Shown in pieces: positions 9,100 to 20,349 of a stretch of 64,000 nt of DNA. Made by a program: the position numbers and the translations under genes. The DNA is from Tatumella sp. JGM118 (GTDB lineage Bacteria; Pseudomonadota; Gammaproteobacteria; Enterobacterales; Enterobacteriaceae): assembly GCF_018257515.1 (NCBI RefSeq), contig NZ_JAERJR010000012.1:34883-98882 (forward strand). Reading direction: 5' to 3'. Under the pieces are notes generated by a model, which saw only the letters and a list, made by a program, of their open reading frames with translations, was not told where the DNA came from and did not search any database. Within the stretch, counting starts at the first letter, position 1; each line of letters starts with the position of its first letter.

Positions 9100-10281
9100 T
9101 TATCGTTGCGGCAAATAGCGCAACGGATTGACGGATTTCCCCTTGTAACGAATTTCAAAATGCAGCCTGACTGAGCTTGTTCCTGTGCTCCCCATCGTTG
9201 CAATTTTTTGTCCTGCGCTCACTTCCTGTTGTTCGCGGACCAGCATCGTGTCGTTATGCGCATAAGCACTCAGATAATCGTCATTGTGTTTAATGATGAT
9301 CAGGTTTCCATACCCTCTGAGTGCGTTACCGGCATAAACCACACGACCTGCAGCAGTAGCGACCACAGGTTGTCCCCGTGAGCCGGCAATATCGATCCCT
9401 TTATTGCCACCTTCGGAGGCCGAGAAGCTATCAATAATTTTTCCTTCTGTCGGCCAGCGCCAGGTAGTGATTGGCGCGGAGCTGACTGAAGTACTGCTTG
9501 CGGTCGGTGGAGTGACCGGTGCCGTGATAGGTGCCGAAGCACTGCCCACTACCGGTGATCTCGACGGTAATAGTTTACTGCCACTATTAACGGTGCTGTT
9601 TGTTTCGTCACCCGAATCATCAGAATACGTAATAACTGGTTGCCGCGCAACCTGCCTGACAGAAGGCGTAGCCGATGGATTTACAGAAGGTTGAGAGGAA
9701 TCAGCGATTGAAATGGCATTCCCTCCTGTGATTGGCTGTCCGGAGCTATTACCCACCTGCAATACCTGTCCCACGTGGAGGGAATACGGGGCAGCGACAT
9801 CATTCCGCTGCGCCAGATCACGGAAATCATTGCCGGTGATCCAGGCAATATAGAACAAGGTATCTCCGCGTTTTACGGTATAGGTCGGTCCGTTGTAGCT
9901 ACCTTTAGGAATATTCCCATACGTCCGATCGTACACAATATGTCCGTTTTCGGTGCGTACCGGAGCCTGAACAGGTTCAGCGGTACGCTGTATCGGTTCA
10001 GCCGTACGCTGTATCGGTTCAGCCGTGCGCTGTACCGGACGCGTACTCATGCTATTCCCCGGGCCTGAGGGAACGGTACCGTTAAGGACCGGTGCTGCCG
10101 GCACCCGACCATAAGAGGCCGGTGCATCACTGGTATGCCCTCCGGCACTGCCGTTGATGGCAGAGATAGGCGCCTGGGTATTGTCACCGGAGCTACAGCC
10201 CGCCAGGGTTATCGCCGTAATGGTTAAAACTGCCAGACGGCGTAATGGAAATAATTGAAAAGTTGTGCTTCCCGTGCTCAT
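9100..10281 (-). CDS. nlpD: Murein hydrolase activator NlpD (lipoprotein)
   Basis: 393 residues from the ATG at 10281, chosen because it follows a GGGGGA ribosome binding site and begins a lipoprotein signal (MSTGSTTF... ending LAGCSS); a longer frame upstream lacks this. A LysM domain ([14 protein letters not shown]) is followed by a low-complexity Ser/Thr/Pro linker and a C-terminal M23/LytM domain ([10 protein letters not shown] ... [10 protein letters not shown]). The LytM zinc site is degenerate, as in E. coli NlpD, which activates the amidase AmiC instead of cutting murein. Between signal and LysM lies a three-copy seven-residue repeat. The linker probably hosts the rpoS promoter, which I could not place. 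Confidence 0.95.
   Translation of the reverse strand: MSTGSTTFQLFPLRRLAVLTITAITLAGCSSGDNTQAPISAINGSAGGHTSDAPASYGRVPAAPVLNGTVPSGPGNSMSTRPVQRTAEPIQRTAEPIQRTAEPVQAPVRTENGHIVYDRTYGNIPKGSYNGPTYTVKRGDTLFYIAWITGNDFRDLAQRNDVAAPYSLHVGQVLQVGNSSGQPITGGNAISIADSSQPSVNPSATPSVRQVARQPVITYSDDSGDETNSTVNSGSKLLPSRSPVVGSASAPITAPVTPPTASSTSVSSAPITTWRWPTEGKIIDSFSASEGGNKGIDIAGSRGQPVVATAAGRVVYAGNALRGYGNLIIIKHNDDYLSAYAHNDTMLVREQQEVSAGQKIATMGSTGTSSVRLHFEIRYKGKSVNPLRYLPQR
9974..10036 (-). repeat. Three 21-bp tandem repeats inside nlpD (TAEPIQR units)
   Basis: Units 9974-9994, 9995-10015 and 10016-10036 differ at only a few positions and encode three copies of a seven-residue T-A-E-P-[IV]-Q-R unit in the periplasmic linker after the lipidated Cys. 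The frame is preserved, so copy number could vary without breaking the gene. Confidence 0.85.
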
Positions 10282-10440
10282 CGTTCCCCCGGATAACAAA
10301 AGGAAGAGATATGACACCCTGCCGGCAGCAAGCCGTAAAAATCTGTACGTCCCGGCAAGGGTCACTATAAAGGCGGGTGTCGCTGACTGTCCTGCCAGCG
10401 ACACGCTGCGCGACCTGTTTTCGTTTAATTCATCAGCCTG

Positions 10441-11067
10441 TCAGGCTAAGTCACCCTGGATAAGGGGGACAAAACGCACAGGCTCGATCACATCATCAAT
10501 ATACTCATCGCCTGAACGCTGAATACGTCGTAATACCTGTTGTTCATCGCCCACCGGCAATACCATCACGCCCTGCTCACTCAGCTGGCCGCATAACGCG
10601 GCTGGTATTTCAGGAGGTGCGGCGGTGACTATAATAGCATCAAATGGCCCGCGGGAAGGCCAGCCCAGCCAGCCATCACCATGGCGCGTCGAGATATTAT
10701 GCAAATCCAGCTGCTTCAGTCGCCGTTTTGCCTGCCACTGCAGCCCCTTAATCCGCTCTACAGAATAAACATGATCCACCAGGTGGGCCAGGATTGCTGT
10801 CTGATAACCTGATCCGGTGCCGATTTCCAGCACCCGGGAATGCGGTGTCAGCCCGAGCAGCTCGGTCATCCGGGCCACCATATAAGGCTGGGAGATCGTC
10901 TGTCCGTAGCCGATCGGTAAGGCATTATTGTCCCATGCCTTATGTTCAAACGCTTCGTCAATGAAATGCTCACGGGGGACATCAGTAATGGCACGTAAAA
11001 TATGCTCATCATGGATCCCCTGTTTGCGCAGTTGCGCAAGTAACATTTCAATGCGTTTGTTCAGCAT
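10441..11067 (-). CDS. pcm: Protein-L-isoaspartate O-methyltransferase
   Basis: 208 residues. It uses S-adenosylmethionine to methylate isoaspartyl residues in aged proteins so they can be repaired. Family motifs are intact: [15 protein letters not shown] (substrate side), [18 protein letters not shown] (SAM motif I) and [16 protein letters not shown]. It follows surE with a 7-bp overlap, the conserved surE-pcm-nlpD-rpoS order of enterobacteria. Start at ATG (MLNKRIEML) agrees with family length. Confidence 0.96.
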   Translation of the reverse strand: MLNKRIEMLLAQLRKQGIHDEHILRAITDVPREHFIDEAFEHKAWDNNALPIGYGQTISQPYMVARMTELLGLTPHSRVLEIGTGSGYQTAILAHLVDHVYSVERIKGLQWQAKRRLKQLDLHNISTRHGDGWLGWPSRGPFDAIIVTAAPPEIPAALCGQLSEQGVMVLPVGDEQQVLRRIQRSGDEYIDDVIEPVRFVPLIQGDLA

Positions 11068-11822
11068 GGCAGCGCGACCTCAGCATGCTCCAGCCAGTCG
11101 GCCAGCTTTTCCTGAGCAGGATGAGCGGTCAGATCAGCATCCAGAGCGGTAATTGAGATATATCCCTCTTCGATAGCGGCAAAGTCGGTGCCCGGGCCGG
11201 CATCCAGGGTGCCGCCCAGCGGACCTATCCAGTAAATGGTCTCGCCACGGGGATCCTGCTGGGTGATCACCTGGTCGGCCGGATGCCGGCGTCCGCAGCG
11301 GGTGACCCGGTAGCCTTTAATGTCTGACAACGGCACATCCGGCACATTAATATTCAGTACCCGTCCGGTCCGTAAGGGGACGCGCTGTAATGCCTGCAGA
11401 ATGGCACAGGCAGCGGCGGCGGCCGTTTCGTAATGACGTTGCCCGTTTAAGGAAATGGCCAGCGCCGGCAGCCCCAGATGACGTCCTTCCATCGCCGCCG
11501 CTACCGTCCCGGAATAGATCACATCATCCCCCAGATTCGGTCCGGCATTGATGCCGGAAACAACGATATCCGGCTTCGGGCGCATCAGCGTGTTAACGCC
11601 CAGAAAAACACAGTCGGTCGGTGTGCCCATTAATACGGCAATATCGCCGTTGCTGTGGGTAAACGTCCGCAGGGGTGATTCCAGGGTCAGGGCATTGGAG
11701 GCCCCGCTCCGGTTGCGATCCGGGGCAACGACCTGCACCTCCGCCATTGTACGTAACGCACTGGCCAGAATCTGGATCCCCGGTGCGAACACACCATCAT
11801 CATTACTCAGCAATATCCTCAA
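11061..11822 (-). CDS. surE: 5'/3'-nucleotidase SurE
   Basis: 253 residues. It is a metal-dependent survival phosphatase acting on nucleoside monophosphates and polyphosphate. The N-terminus [15 protein letters not shown] holds the metal-binding Asp-Asp. [12 protein letters not shown] and [10 protein letters not shown], and the [25 protein letters not shown] block are intact. Its start overlaps truD by 20 bp and its end overlaps pcm by 7 bp, so the genes are translationally linked. Confidence 0.97.
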   Translation of the reverse strand: MRILLSNDDGVFAPGIQILASALRTMAEVQVVAPDRNRSGASNALTLESPLRTFTHSNGDIAVLMGTPTDCVFLGVNTLMRPKPDIVVSGINAGPNLGDDVIYSGTVAAAMEGRHLGLPALAISLNGQRHYETAAAAACAILQALQRVPLRTGRVLNINVPDVPLSDIKGYRVTRCGRRHPADQVITQQDPRGETIYWIGPLGGTLDAGPGTDFAAIEEGYISITALDADLTAHPAQEKLADWLEHAEVALPC

Positions 11823-12852
11823 TCACGCCTCCCTGGAGTAACAGTTCACGGACAACACTGGTCGCGAAACTGCCGGCCGGTAGCCAGAAATCCAGTTTCA
11901 GGGTGGCATCATCCTGCCACTGCCAGTGCATATTTTTCGGGACCACCAGCATTGCTCTGCGGGCCGCATCGGTTTTTTCTTTGCACAACAAGGCACAGAG
12001 CCCGGGGTTCTGGTCCAGGATTTGCTGTTCAAACCGTTTAGCGTCTTCCTGCGGACCGGCGTCACCGCGGCCAGCCAGCGGTGCCGTCAGGCGGAGTTCA
12101 TGGCGACAGACACGCTCCTGCACGTCTTCCCGTTCATCGTCTTTGACGACAAACCAGCTGCCACGACCGGTCAGTTGCACACAATCACCGCGCATCAGCG
12201 TCTGCAGGTCACCCTGCGCCGCCAGTCGCGCGCTGGTGACCTGATTAAACATAGCACTTCGTGCAGCCGAGAGCAGTAAACTGCGCTTATTCCGATCGCG
12301 GACCGTAATTTCCCCACAGGCCCACTGGGTGACCATGGTCAGGTTGTGCCCGTCACGGCCGAATCGCTGCTCACCAAAGTAGTTGACGGCTCCGGCCTCA
12401 GCAATCAGTGCCAGTCGCTGTTCCGCTGCCTGCCGATCGCTGATGTCACGCAGGATCAGGCTGAACGCATTCCCGGCCAGTGCCCCGGTCCGGATTTTGC
12501 GTTTATGCCGCGAAACCTGCAGAATTTCACAGCCTTCCAGCTCGAAGCCACTCATATCGGGCATCTCTTTGCCTGGCAGCCGTAAACAGAATGTCTGTTC
12601 GGTCACCGCATGACGGTCTTTCATGCCGGCAAAGCTGACCTCGCGGGCCGGTATTTTCAGATAACGGGCCAGGGCATCGGCCACAAACCGTGTGTTGCAT
12701 CCGGTTTTACGCAAACGCACCAGCAGTTGTTCCCCTTCGCCATCCGGCTGATATCCCAGGTCTTCTGTCACCCGGAAATCATCAGCGGTGGCACGGATCA
12801 CCCCGGAAACCGATGGCCGGCCGTGCAGATACAGCAGTTCACTCATTTTCAT
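11803..12852 (-). CDS. truD: tRNA pseudouridine(13) synthase TruD
   Basis: 349 residues, the E. coli length. It converts U13 of tRNA-Glu to pseudouridine. The catalytic motif [12 protein letters not shown] (catalytic Asp in KDRHA, near residue 80) is present. The TRUD domain with [12 protein letters not shown] and [15 protein letters not shown] follows. It overlaps ispF by 4 bp (ATGA-type) and surE by 20 bp. Confidence 0.97.
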   Translation of the reverse strand: MKMSELLYLHGRPSVSGVIRATADDFRVTEDLGYQPDGEGEQLLVRLRKTGCNTRFVADALARYLKIPAREVSFAGMKDRHAVTEQTFCLRLPGKEMPDMSGFELEGCEILQVSRHKRKIRTGALAGNAFSLILRDISDRQAAEQRLALIAEAGAVNYFGEQRFGRDGHNLTMVTQWACGEITVRDRNKRSLLLSAARSAMFNQVTSARLAAQGDLQTLMRGDCVQLTGRGSWFVVKDDEREDVQERVCRHELRLTAPLAGRGDAGPQEDAKRFEQQILDQNPGLCALLCKEKTDAARRAMLVVPKNMHWQWQDDATLKLDFWLPAGSFATSVVRELLLQGGVIEDIAE

Positions 12853-13331
12853 CGGTCAGCTACCGTCAGAAGGGCCACCGCCTCACAGGCAATGCCTTCT
12901 CCGCGACCGGTAAACCCCAGCTTTTCTGTCGTGGTGGCTTTTACATTGACCTGGTCCATATGGCAGCCGAGATCTTCAGCAATGTTAATACGCATCTGAG
13001 CGACATGGGGCAGCATCTTAGGTGCCTGGGCAATCAGAGTGATATCGACATTGCCGATGTCATAGCCTTTCTGACGAATGCGGGACCAGGCTTCACGCAG
13101 CAGTCCGCGGCTGTCAGCGCCTTTAAATGCCGGATCCGTGTCCGGGAATAATTTACCGATGTCACCCATCGCCACGGCGCCTAATAAGGCATCGGTCAGG
13201 GCATGTAAAGCAACATCACCATCAGAATGGGCAATAAACCCTTGCTCAAAAGGAATTCTGACCCCGCCAATGACCAGCGGGCCTTCTCCGCCAAAGGCGT
13301 GAACATCAAAACCATGGCCGATACGCATCAT
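12849..13331 (-). CDS. ispF: 2-C-methyl-D-erythritol 2,4-cyclodiphosphate synthase
   Basis: 160 residues. It is the fifth enzyme of the non-mevalonate (MEP) isoprenoid pathway and forms the cyclodiphosphate with release of CMP. The metal-binding [10 protein letters not shown] (Asp-x-His) and [20 protein letters not shown] motifs are present, as is the C-terminal [18 protein letters not shown]. It overlaps ispD by 4 bp, and the two act on consecutive steps apart from IspE. Confidence 0.97.
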   Translation of the reverse strand: MMRIGHGFDVHAFGGEGPLVIGGVRIPFEQGFIAHSDGDVALHALTDALLGAVAMGDIGKLFPDTDPAFKGADSRGLLREAWSRIRQKGYDIGNVDITLIAQAPKMLPHVAQMRINIAEDLGCHMDQVNVKATTTEKLGFTGRGEGIACEAVALLTVADR

Positions 13332-14044
13332 GCGTTCTCCTCTGTCTGCCTGCGGGTTAAAAAGAAATCTGCCAGCGCCAAATCTTCAGGGCGGGTGACT
13401 TTGATATTATCACTGCGTCCCGGGATCAGTCGGGGATGGTACCCGCAATACTCCAGCGCCGACGCTTCATCGGTGATAGTGGCCCCGTCATTCATCGCCT
13501 GAAGCAGGCACTGCTTCAACAATGCTAACGGAAATAACTGGGGGGTCAGCGCATGCCATAGCGCCTCGCGATCGACCGTATGTTCAATCGCATTCCCCTC
13601 ATGCAGGGCGCGTTTCATGGTGTCAGAAACCGGCGAAGCCAGAATCCCCCCGACCTTACTGTCAGCCGTCAGCGTCAGCAGACGTTGCAGGTCGTCCGGA
13701 TGCAGGCAGGGCCGCGCGGCATCGTGCACCAGTACCCATTCCGTGTCGCCCGCCGCCTGCAGCCCGGCATAGACCGAATCCGCACGGGAGCCGCCTCCGG
13801 TAACCGTTATAATACGCGGGTCAGACGCCAGCGGTAACCGGTGGAACTGGTCATCATCCGGGTGCAAAGCCACCACGACTTTACTGACAGCAGGGTGGGT
13901 AAATAAAGAGGCGATACTGTATTCGAGCAGAGTACGCTGACCGAGAGTCATGTACTGTTTCGGACGATCGGACTGCATCCGGCTGCCGATACCGGCTGCC
14001 GGAACTACAGCAATCACATCCGGAAGGGATACGGTGCTTGTCAT
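13328..14044 (-). CDS. ispD: 2-C-methyl-D-erythritol 4-phosphate cytidylyltransferase
   Basis: 238 residues. It transfers CMP from CTP to MEP. The nucleotide-binding loop [17 protein letters not shown] at the N-terminus, [10 protein letters not shown] and the later [10 protein letters not shown] segment match the family. It lies between ftsB (11-bp gap) and ispF (4-bp overlap) in the usual enterobacterial order. Confidence 0.97.
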   Translation of the reverse strand: MTSTVSLPDVIAVVPAAGIGSRMQSDRPKQYMTLGQRTLLEYSIASLFTHPAVSKVVVALHPDDDQFHRLPLASDPRIITVTGGGSRADSVYAGLQAAGDTEWVLVHDAARPCLHPDDLQRLLTLTADSKVGGILASPVSDTMKRALHEGNAIEHTVDREALWHALTPQLFPLALLKQCLLQAMNDGATITDEASALEYCGYHPRLIPGRSDNIKVTRPEDLALADFFLTRRQTEENA

Positions 14045-14055
14045 TGTTGTCGTTT

Positions 14056-14373
14056 TTATCGTTGTTGGTTTGACACCGCAGATTGTGCAGTGCGTTTATT
14101 TTGCTCTGTTACCAGACGATAGAAAGTTTCACCGGGACGAATCATTCCCAGCTCATTACGTGCCCGCTCTTCGATAGCTTCCGAACCTCCGTTCAGATCG
14201 TCTATCTCCGCGAACAACTGATCATTGCGCGTTTTAAGTTTGGCATTGATTGCCTGCTGAGCCGCGACTTCCTGATTTACCGTGGTGTAATCATGAATAC
14301 CGTTTTTACCCAGCCACAGCGAGTATTGCAGCCAGCCAAGTAAAATCAGTAACAATATTGTCAGTTTTCCCAT
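14056..14373 (-). CDS. ftsB: Cell division protein FtsB
   Basis: 105 residues. It has a short N-terminal cytoplasmic end and one membrane helix ([17 protein letters not shown]). A periplasmic leucine-zipper-like coiled coil (about 28-70) follows, then [13 protein letters not shown]. It pairs with FtsL and binds FtsQ in the divisome. Upstream of ispD as in E. coli. Confidence 0.95.
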   Translation of the reverse strand: MGKLTILLLILLGWLQYSLWLGKNGIHDYTTVNQEVAAQQAINAKLKTRNDQLFAEIDDLNGGSEAIEERARNELGMIRPGETFYRLVTEQNKRTAQSAVSNQQR

Positions 14374-14532
14374 CCCCGCCCCCTGAAAAACCGCTCAATC
14401 ATCCCATAACTTTCGGCAGGACTCCACTGCGGGAACCAAAATGTCGTATTTTTCATGAAAATTCTGTAATAAAAATGCTGTCTTAACCGCAGCAGTATGG
14501 CTTTTTTGCAGAAAAGATCCTCAGGACAGGCC

Positions 14533-14856
14533 CTAATTCCAGCCGGCAAGGAAGGAAAATAACACCCAGAAAAGAGAAATCACAATCAGAAGCGTAAATA
14601 CCAAGGTCAGTAGCAGACGACGGTTAAGCCAGATGCAGAACGCAATCCCGACAATGACTGACACCGGTAATAATGCCAGAAAGAACGGCCAGGTATACAT
14701 AAAGAAGAACAATACACTGGCACCAAAGTAGAAAAATGGCGTTGCCAGCGCAAATAAATACGCAAAAAAACCAATAATTCCCCCGGAAAGAGAGACACCG
14801 CTGCCCTCTTCCGGCGGAACTGATTGTCTGGCAAGCAATGAAGTGACGTTCTGCAT
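14533..14856 (-). CDS. ygbE: DUF3561 inner-membrane protein YgbE
   Basis: 107 residues, unknown function. After a short hydrophilic N-terminus (QNVTSLLARQSVPPEE) there are about three hydrophobic segments (near 27-45, 46-72 and 80-104). The composition, length and position between ftsB and cysC match E. coli YgbE (DUF3561). The 158-bp gap before ftsB holds no other gene. Confidence 0.85.
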   Translation of the reverse strand: MQNVTSLLARQSVPPEEGSGVSLSGGIIGFFAYLFALATPFFYFGASVLFFFMYTWPFFLALLPVSVIVGIAFCIWLNRRLLLTLVFTLLIVISLFWVLFSFLAGWN

Positions 14857-14901
14857 ATCGATCCTGTATTCGGTTACAGGGCAGCAATTCGCCCTGTCAT
14901 C

Positions 14902-15507
14902 TCAAAGATCGATAATATCTTTCCTGCGTAACAGATCGATGATTTCGTCACTCAGTTTTGTAACGAATTGTTCGCCATCAAGATGCAGTTCAGGCTGCTC
15001 AGGGGCCTCATAGACCGCATCAATGCCGGTGAAATTGGTCAGCTCTCCGGCACGGGCTTTACGGTATAACCCCTTCGGATCCCGCGCCTCACAGACGTGC
15101 AGCGGGGTATCCACAAACACCTCAATAAACTGATCCCCGTCCAGTAATTCCCTGACCATCTGCCGCTCACTGCGGTGAGGGGAGATAAAGGCGGTCAGCA
15201 CCAGTAATCCGGCATCGGCCATCAGTTTTGCCACTTCACCGACCCGGCGAATGTTCTCTTTCCGGTCTGCATCGCTGAACCCGAGATCGCGACACAGGCC
15301 GTGACGAACATTATCGCCATCCAGCAGGAAGGTATTGACCCCCTGCTGAAATAACTGCTGTTCAACCGCATCGGCCAGGGTCGATTTCCCCGACCCTGAC
15401 AGCCCGGTAAACCAGACGACGGCGCCACGATGACCCTGTCGCTGCTGGCGATCCTCCCGCGTAATGCTGTGAGGATGCCAGACCACATTCTCATCATGCT
15501 CAGCCAT
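14902..15507 (-). CDS. cysC: Adenylyl-sulfate (APS) kinase
   Basis: 201 residues. It phosphorylates APS to PAPS. The Walker [14 protein letters not shown], the substrate motif [20 protein letters not shown] and [13 protein letters not shown] are intact. It is the last gene of the cysGDNC operon, overlapping the cysN stop by one base. Confidence 0.97.
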   Translation of the reverse strand: MAEHDENVVWHPHSITREDRQQRQGHRGAVVWFTGLSGSGKSTLADAVEQQLFQQGVNTFLLDGDNVRHGLCRDLGFSDADRKENIRRVGEVAKLMADAGLLVLTAFISPHRSERQMVRELLDGDQFIEVFVDTPLHVCEARDPKGLYRKARAGELTNFTGIDAVYEAPEQPELHLDGEQFVTKLSDEIIDLLRRKDIIDL

Positions 15508-16937
15508 TAACGGCCTCCGGAGAGGTCACGGGCACCCCAGTGCGGGAAATGCTTACGGACCAGCGCATTCAGTTCGCGTTCAAACTCGCTGTACTGATGG
15601 CCGGAGGTCGCCTCTGCCTCATCACGTAACGCGGAGATCATCCCGGCACCCACCGTCACATTACTCAGACGGTCGATAAAAATCAGTCCGCCGGTGACCG
15701 GGTTGGCAGTGTAGGGGTCGATCACTAACGGTTCATCGAAGGTCAGAACCACTTTACCGATACCATTCAGCGGTAATTCATCAACCGCCGCCGTCTCCAG
15801 GGTGTTGATATTGACCTGGTGAACAATATGGTCCACGGTCGCCCGGGCCTGCTTACCGGCGACTTTAATGCCGTAGGTTTTTCCGGCGATCAGCGGAGCT
15901 TCTGCCATCCAGACCACGTCCGCCTCGGCAGATTGCACCGGCTTCAGGGTTTCCTGTGCATCGACCAGCAAATCACCGCGGCTGATATCCACTTCATCAC
16001 TCAGGACCAGCGTAACAGCCTCCCCGACCGAGGCTTCCTGCAGGTCGCCGTCAAAGGTGACAATCCGGGCAATGGTCGAGCATACCCCGGAAGGCAATAC
16101 CTTCACGGCCTGCCCGGTACGGACGGTGCCTGAGGCCAGAGTCCCGGCATACCCGCGGAAGTCCAGATTCGGGCGGTTCACATACTGCACCGGGAAACGC
16201 ATCGGTTGATCAACGGTCGGCGGCACGATTTCCACCGTTTCCAGAATCTGTAACAGCGAAGGCCCGGTGTACCACGGCATATCCTCGCTGCTGATGGCGA
16301 CATTATCTCCGGTCAGTGCAGAAAGGGGCACAAAACGGATATCCAGGTCGTCCGGCAGCTGGCTTGCAAAATCCAGGTAATCCTGACGAATATCATTGAA
16401 GACCTGTTCACTGAAATCCACCAGGTCCATCTTATTCACCGCCACCACCAGGTGTTTGATCCCCAGCAGGGTTGAGATATAGCTGTGGCGCCGGGTCTGG
16501 TCCAGTACCCCTTTCCGGGCATCGATCAGCAAAATCGACAGATCACAGGTCGATGCGCCGGTCGCCATATTCCGGGTGTATTGCTCGTGTCCCGGGGTGT
16601 CGGCGATAATAAATTTACGTTTTTCGGTAGAGAAATAACGGTAAGCCACATCAATGGTAATGCCCTGCTCACGTTCCGCCTGCAGCCCATCCACCAGCAA
16701 TGCCAGATCCAGCTTTTCACCCTGGGTTCCGTGACGCTTACTGTCAGTCTGCAGTGATGAGAGCTGATCTTCATAGATCTGACGAGTATCATGCAGTAAC
16801 CGGCCGATCAGGGTACTCTTGCCGTCATCGACGCTGCCGCAGGTCAGAAACCGCAGCAGACTCTTATGTTGTTGTGCGGTCAGCCAGGCTTCCACTCCGC
16901 CCTGAGCCGCAATTTCCTGTGCTAATACTTCATTCAT
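15507..16937 (-). CDS. cysN: Sulfate adenylyltransferase subunit 1 (GTPase)
   Basis: 476 residues from the ATG at 16937. The longer upstream frame runs into cysD and lacks family similarity, whereas [19 protein letters not shown] matches the E. coli start. The EF-Tu-like GTPase has G1 [10 protein letters not shown]3 [12 protein letters not shown] and G4 NKMDLVDF, followed by two beta-barrel domains. GTP hydrolysis drives APS formation by CysD. It lies 10 bp after cysD and overlaps cysC by one base. Confidence 0.97.
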   Translation of the reverse strand: MNEVLAQEIAAQGGVEAWLTAQQHKSLLRFLTCGSVDDGKSTLIGRLLHDTRQIYEDQLSSLQTDSKRHGTQGEKLDLALLVDGLQAEREQGITIDVAYRYFSTEKRKFIIADTPGHEQYTRNMATGASTCDLSILLIDARKGVLDQTRRHSYISTLLGIKHLVVAVNKMDLVDFSEQVFNDIRQDYLDFASQLPDDLDIRFVPLSALTGDNVAISSEDMPWYTGPSLLQILETVEIVPPTVDQPMRFPVQYVNRPNLDFRGYAGTLASGTVRTGQAVKVLPSGVCSTIARIVTFDGDLQEASVGEAVTLVLSDEVDISRGDLLVDAQETLKPVQSAEADVVWMAEAPLIAGKTYGIKVAGKQARATVDHIVHQVNINTLETAAVDELPLNGIGKVVLTFDEPLVIDPYTANPVTGGLIFIDRLSNVTVGAGMISALRDEAEATSGHQYSEFERELNALVRKHFPHWGARDLSGGR

Positions 16938-16947
16938 GGCAGTGTCC

Positions 16948-17856
16948 TCAGAAATATCCCTGGCGTTTTTTGAGTTCCATAGACCCGGACTGATCACGGT
17001 CAATCACCCGGCCCTGGCGTTCGCTGGTTGTGGAAACCAGCATTTCCTCAATGATCTCCGGCAGTGTTTCCGCCTGCGATTCGACGGCACCGGTCAGTGG
17101 CCAGCACCCGAGCGTACGGAAACGCACCATGCGGTTTTTAATTTCCTCTCCGGGTTTGAGATCGATACGGTCATCATCAATCATCATCAGCATACCGTCA
17201 CGCTCCAGCACCGGGCGTTCAGCGGCCAGGTAAAGCGGCACGATTTCGATGTTTTCCAGGAAGATATATTGCCAGATATCCAGTTCCGTCCAGTTAGACA
17301 GCGGGAACACGCGGATACTTTCGCCTTTGTTGATCTGCCCGTTGTAGTTATGCCACAGCTCAGGACGCTGGTTTTTCGGGTCCCAGCGGTGAAAACGGTC
17401 ACGGAAAGAATAGATACGCTCTTTCGCACGGGACTTCTCTTCGTCACGGCGTGCGCCGCCGAAGGCTGCATCAAAACCATACTTATTCAGCGCCTGTTTC
17501 AGGCCTTCGGTCTTCATGATGTCCGTGTGTTTGGCACTGCCGTGAACGAACGGGTTAATTCCCATCGCGACCCCTTCCGGATTGCGGTGAACCAGCAACT
17601 CGGCACCGATCTCTTTCACGGTACGGTCACGGAACTCGTACATCTCACGGAATTTCCAGCCGGTATCCACATGCAGCAGCGGGAAAGGCAGTTTCCCCGG
17701 ATAGAAAGCTTTCCGGGCCAGATGCAACATCACTGAGGAATCTTTACCAATGGAATACATCATCACCGGGTTGCTGAACTCGGCAGCCACCTCACGGATG
17801 ATATGAATACTCTCTGCCTCAAGCTGACGCAGATGAGTCAATCGTTTCTGATCCAT
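16948..17856 (-). CDS. cysD: Sulfate adenylyltransferase subunit 2
   Basis: 302 residues, identical in length to E. coli CysD, using the ATG at 17856 ([19 protein letters not shown]); an ATG five codons upstream is less likely. The PP-loop ATP-binding motif [18 protein letters not shown], the [12 protein letters not shown] helix and the [15 protein letters not shown] segment are present. It forms APS from sulfate and ATP with CysN. It lies 11 bp after cysG. Confidence 0.97.
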   Translation of the reverse strand: MDQKRLTHLRQLEAESIHIIREVAAEFSNPVMMYSIGKDSSVMLHLARKAFYPGKLPFPLLHVDTGWKFREMYEFRDRTVKEIGAELLVHRNPEGVAMGINPFVHGSAKHTDIMKTEGLKQALNKYGFDAAFGGARRDEEKSRAKERIYSFRDRFHRWDPKNQRPELWHNYNGQINKGESIRVFPLSNWTELDIWQYIFLENIEIVPLYLAAERPVLERDGMLMMIDDDRIDLKPGEEIKNRMVRFRTLGCWPLTGAVESQAETLPEIIEEMLVSTTSERQGRVIDRDQSGSMELKKRQGYF

Positions 17857-17867
17857 ACAACTTTTCC

Positions 17868-19286
17868 TCAAACAGAAGGGTTCAGCCGCGGGTCGTCGTC
17901 GACCTGCGATGATGAAGTTTGAAACCAGGCAAGCTGATCCTGTAACAGAACCACCTCACCAATAACCAGTAATGCCGGGGAAGGAGCCTGCCGTGCAAGC
18001 TCACCCAGTCCGGCCAGAGTGCCTTTACTGACCTGCTGATCTGCTCGGGTGCCGCGACTGATAATCGCCACCGGCGTCTGTGGCTCCCGGCCATGAGCAA
18101 TCAGCTCGCGGCTGATGGTCTCCGCATTCATCGCCCCCATATAGATAGCCAGCGTCTGACGCGCCCGGGCCAGAGAAGGCCAGTCAAGCTCGCTGCCCGG
18201 CTGGCAATGTCCGGTAATAAAAAGCACACTCTGCGAGTGGTCGCGGTGCGTCAGCGGAATCCCCGCATATGCCGTCGCCCCGGAGGCCGCCGTGATCCCG
18301 GGGATCACCTGAAAAGGAATGCCGGCCTCTGCCGCAACCTGTAATTCTTCGCCGCCACGACCAAAAATAAACGGGTCACCGCCTTTCAGGCGGACCACCC
18401 GTTTACCTTCCTGCGCCAGCCGGACCAGTAACCGGTTGGTCTCTTCCTGGATAACCAGGTGCGCCCCTGCCCGTTTACCGACACAGATACGCTCCGCATC
18501 CCGGCGGGTTAATTCCAGAATCTCGTCACTGACCAGATAGTCATACAGTACGACATCGGCCAGTTGCAGTACCTGTAACCCGCGCAGGGTCAGAAGTCCG
18601 GGATCTCCCGGGCCGGCACCGACCAGATAAATCTCCCCTTTCGGGGTGCTGTACTGCTGCAGTTCCTGCTCTGCTATTTTTTCTGCTTCCTGCTGGCGGC
18701 CGGCCGTGACCAGTGCCGTGAAACGTCCGCCGAACAGGCGTTCCCAGTAGTAGCGCCGCTGGGTGACATCCGGTAAATGTTGCTTCACCCGGTCCCGCCA
18801 TTCCCCGGCGATCCTTGCCACCTCGCCGAGACTTGCCGGCAGCAGAGATTCCAGTTTTTCGCGCCAGAATCTGGCCAGTACCGGAGCTTTCCCGCCGGAA
18901 GAGATCGCCACCACCAGCGGTGAACGGTCGACAATCGAGGGAAAGATAAAGCTGCAACGCGCCTGATCATCCACCACGTTGACCAGCTTCTGCCGGTGCT
19001 CTGCGGCGTCATACACCCGCTGATTCAGAGCATTGTCGTTGGTTGCCGCAATCACCAGAAACACCGCATCCAGCTGCGTCTCAGCAAATTCTGTCGCCAG
19101 CCAGGTCAGTTGTTGCTGCTGACGCAGGGTTTCCAGCTCTTCACAAAGCTTCCGCGCGACCACAAGCACCTGCGCGCCGGCGCGATTGAGCAGACTAATT
19201 TTTCGTGCAGCAATGTCCCCGCCGCCCACCACTAATACGGGCCGGCCACGAAGCTCTGCAAATAGAGGAAGGTAATCCACGGTCAC
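17868..19286 (-). CDS. cysG: Siroheme synthase CysG (trifunctional)
   Basis: 472 residues. The N-terminal precorrin-2 dehydrogenase/ferrochelatase (CysG-B) has the NAD-binding [13 protein letters not shown], the catalytic VVDD Asp, and [11 protein letters not shown] containing the Ser that is phosphorylated in Salmonella CysG. The C-terminal SAM uroporphyrinogen-III methyltransferase has [31 protein letters not shown] and PGITAASGA. It makes siroheme, the cofactor of sulfite reductase CysI encoded downstream. In E. coli cysG sits with nirBD. Here it is the first gene of the cysDNC operon. Confidence 0.97.
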   Translation of the reverse strand: MTVDYLPLFAELRGRPVLVVGGGDIAARKISLLNRAGAQVLVVARKLCEELETLRQQQQLTWLATEFAETQLDAVFLVIAATNDNALNQRVYDAAEHRQKLVNVVDDQARCSFIFPSIVDRSPLVVAISSGGKAPVLARFWREKLESLLPASLGEVARIAGEWRDRVKQHLPDVTQRRYYWERLFGGRFTALVTAGRQQEAEKIAEQELQQYSTPKGEIYLVGAGPGDPGLLTLRGLQVLQLADVVLYDYLVSDEILELTRRDAERICVGKRAGAHLVIQEETNRLLVRLAQEGKRVVRLKGGDPFIFGRGGEELQVAAEAGIPFQVIPGITAASGATAYAGIPLTHRDHSQSVLFITGHCQPGSELDWPSLARARQTLAIYMGAMNAETISRELIAHGREPQTPVAIISRGTRADQQVSKGTLAGLGELARQAPSPALLVIGEVVLLQDQLAWFQTSSSQVDDDPRLNPSV

Positions 19287-19560
19287 CTGGTTGTTATTTA
19301 CTTAGAATAATAATGACTATACGACTGCCACGGCAGGTTTGAAATGTCGATTTGGAATGAGCAGTAACCTAATGGAATATGCAAAGCTTATGCGTATTCT
19401 GAATAAGCCCCGTTACCCCCCGTCCCGGCAGGCTGTTTAGCGCAGAAGAAGCGGGCAGACTCCGCCGTTCCGGCCGGATTTTTCGGCAGGAAAAATTAAT
19501 TTAACTTATTAATCAGCAGACTAAAGGGCATTGCCTGAACAGGCGATCCGCCAGCGACAG
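19287..19560 (-). promoter_or_regulatory. Promoter region of the cysGDNC operon
   Basis: No gene between cysG and cysH (320 bp). On the minus strand a TATAGT hexamer about 25-30 bp before cysG is a reasonable -10. The element AGCTTATGCGTAT (+ strand, 19385-19397) lies about 100 bp before the cysG start and recurs, with one base changed, about 85-95 bp before cysJ. This makes it a candidate part of a CysB activator site. No experimental position is claimed. Confidence 0.4.
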
Positions 19561-19571
19561 AACACAGAAAC

Positions 19572-19600
19572 GCTGCACGACACCGGGAGTCCCGTGCAGC
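19572..19600 (-). terminator. Hairpin after cysH, likely terminator of cysJIH
   Basis: GCTGCACG (19572-19579) pairs with CGTGCAGC (19593-19600). On the minus strand it follows the cysH stop by about 7 bp and precedes a T-rich but interrupted stretch. A terminator is likely. Confidence 0.55.
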
Positions 19601-19606
19601 AACCGC

Positions 19607-20338
19607 TTAACCTTCGTGCAGACCGCACTCACGTTTCAGACCAAAAAAACGTGTTTCTTCTTCGGCCATACCAGGCTCCCACTTGCGGGTGGTATGGGTA
19701 TCCCCCACCGACAGATAGCCCTGGTCCCATAACGGGTGGTAAGACAGCCCGTGTTGTTTCAGGTACTGATAAACCTGGCGGTTATCCCAGTCAATGATCG
19801 GCAGAATCTTAAATACGCCGCGCTGGACAGAAAGTACCGGTAATCCGGCACGACTCTGCGATTGTTCACGGCGAAGTCCGGCAAACCACGTCGATGCCTG
19901 CAGGGTTTCCAGGGCGCGGTTCATCGGCTCGACTTTATTGAGCGTATTATACTTTTCGATACCCTCAACGCCCTGCTCCCAGAGTTTACCGTAGCGGGCC
20001 TCCTGCCATGCCGGGGATTCGGTGGCACGAAATACCTGTAAATTCAGCTGCAACTGATCCGTCAGACGGTCAATAAACTGATAGGTTTCCGGGAACAGAT
20101 ACCCCGTATCGGTCAGGATCACCGGGATATCCGGTCGCTGACGGGTCACCAGATGCAGACAAACCGCAGCCTGAATCCCGAAACTGGAACTGAGCACCAC
20201 ATGACCTGGCAGATTCTCCAGTGCCCATGCTACCCGCTGTTCTGCGGTCAGCGCTTCCAGTTGCTGATTAACCCCGGCAAGCGCCTGCTGCTGTGCTGTT
20301 TTGTCCAGTACATTCAGTTCGGATAACCTGAGAGACAT
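19607..20338 (-). CDS. cysH: Phosphoadenosine phosphosulfate (PAPS) reductase
   Basis: 243 residues. It reduces PAPS to sulfite with thioredoxin. The PP-loop-like [27 protein letters not shown], and the C-terminal ECGLHEG with the single catalytic Cys are present. The lack of the CC...CxxC iron-sulfur motif marks it as a PAPS and not an APS reductase. It is the last gene of cysJIH, 11 bp after cysI. Confidence 0.97.
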   Translation of the reverse strand: MSLRLSELNVLDKTAQQQALAGVNQQLEALTAEQRVAWALENLPGHVVLSSSFGIQAAVCLHLVTRQRPDIPVILTDTGYLFPETYQFIDRLTDQLQLNLQVFRATESPAWQEARYGKLWEQGVEGIEKYNTLNKVEPMNRALETLQASTWFAGLRREQSQSRAGLPVLSVQRGVFKILPIIDWDNRQVYQYLKQHGLSYHPLWDQGYLSVGDTHTTRKWEPGMAEEETRFFGLKRECGLHEG

Positions 20339-20349
20339 AGCTACCTCCG

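Noticed and set aside
16936..17736. 266-codon + strand frame
   Set aside because: It is wholly antisense to cysD, whose motifs and length are complete; a shadow frame.
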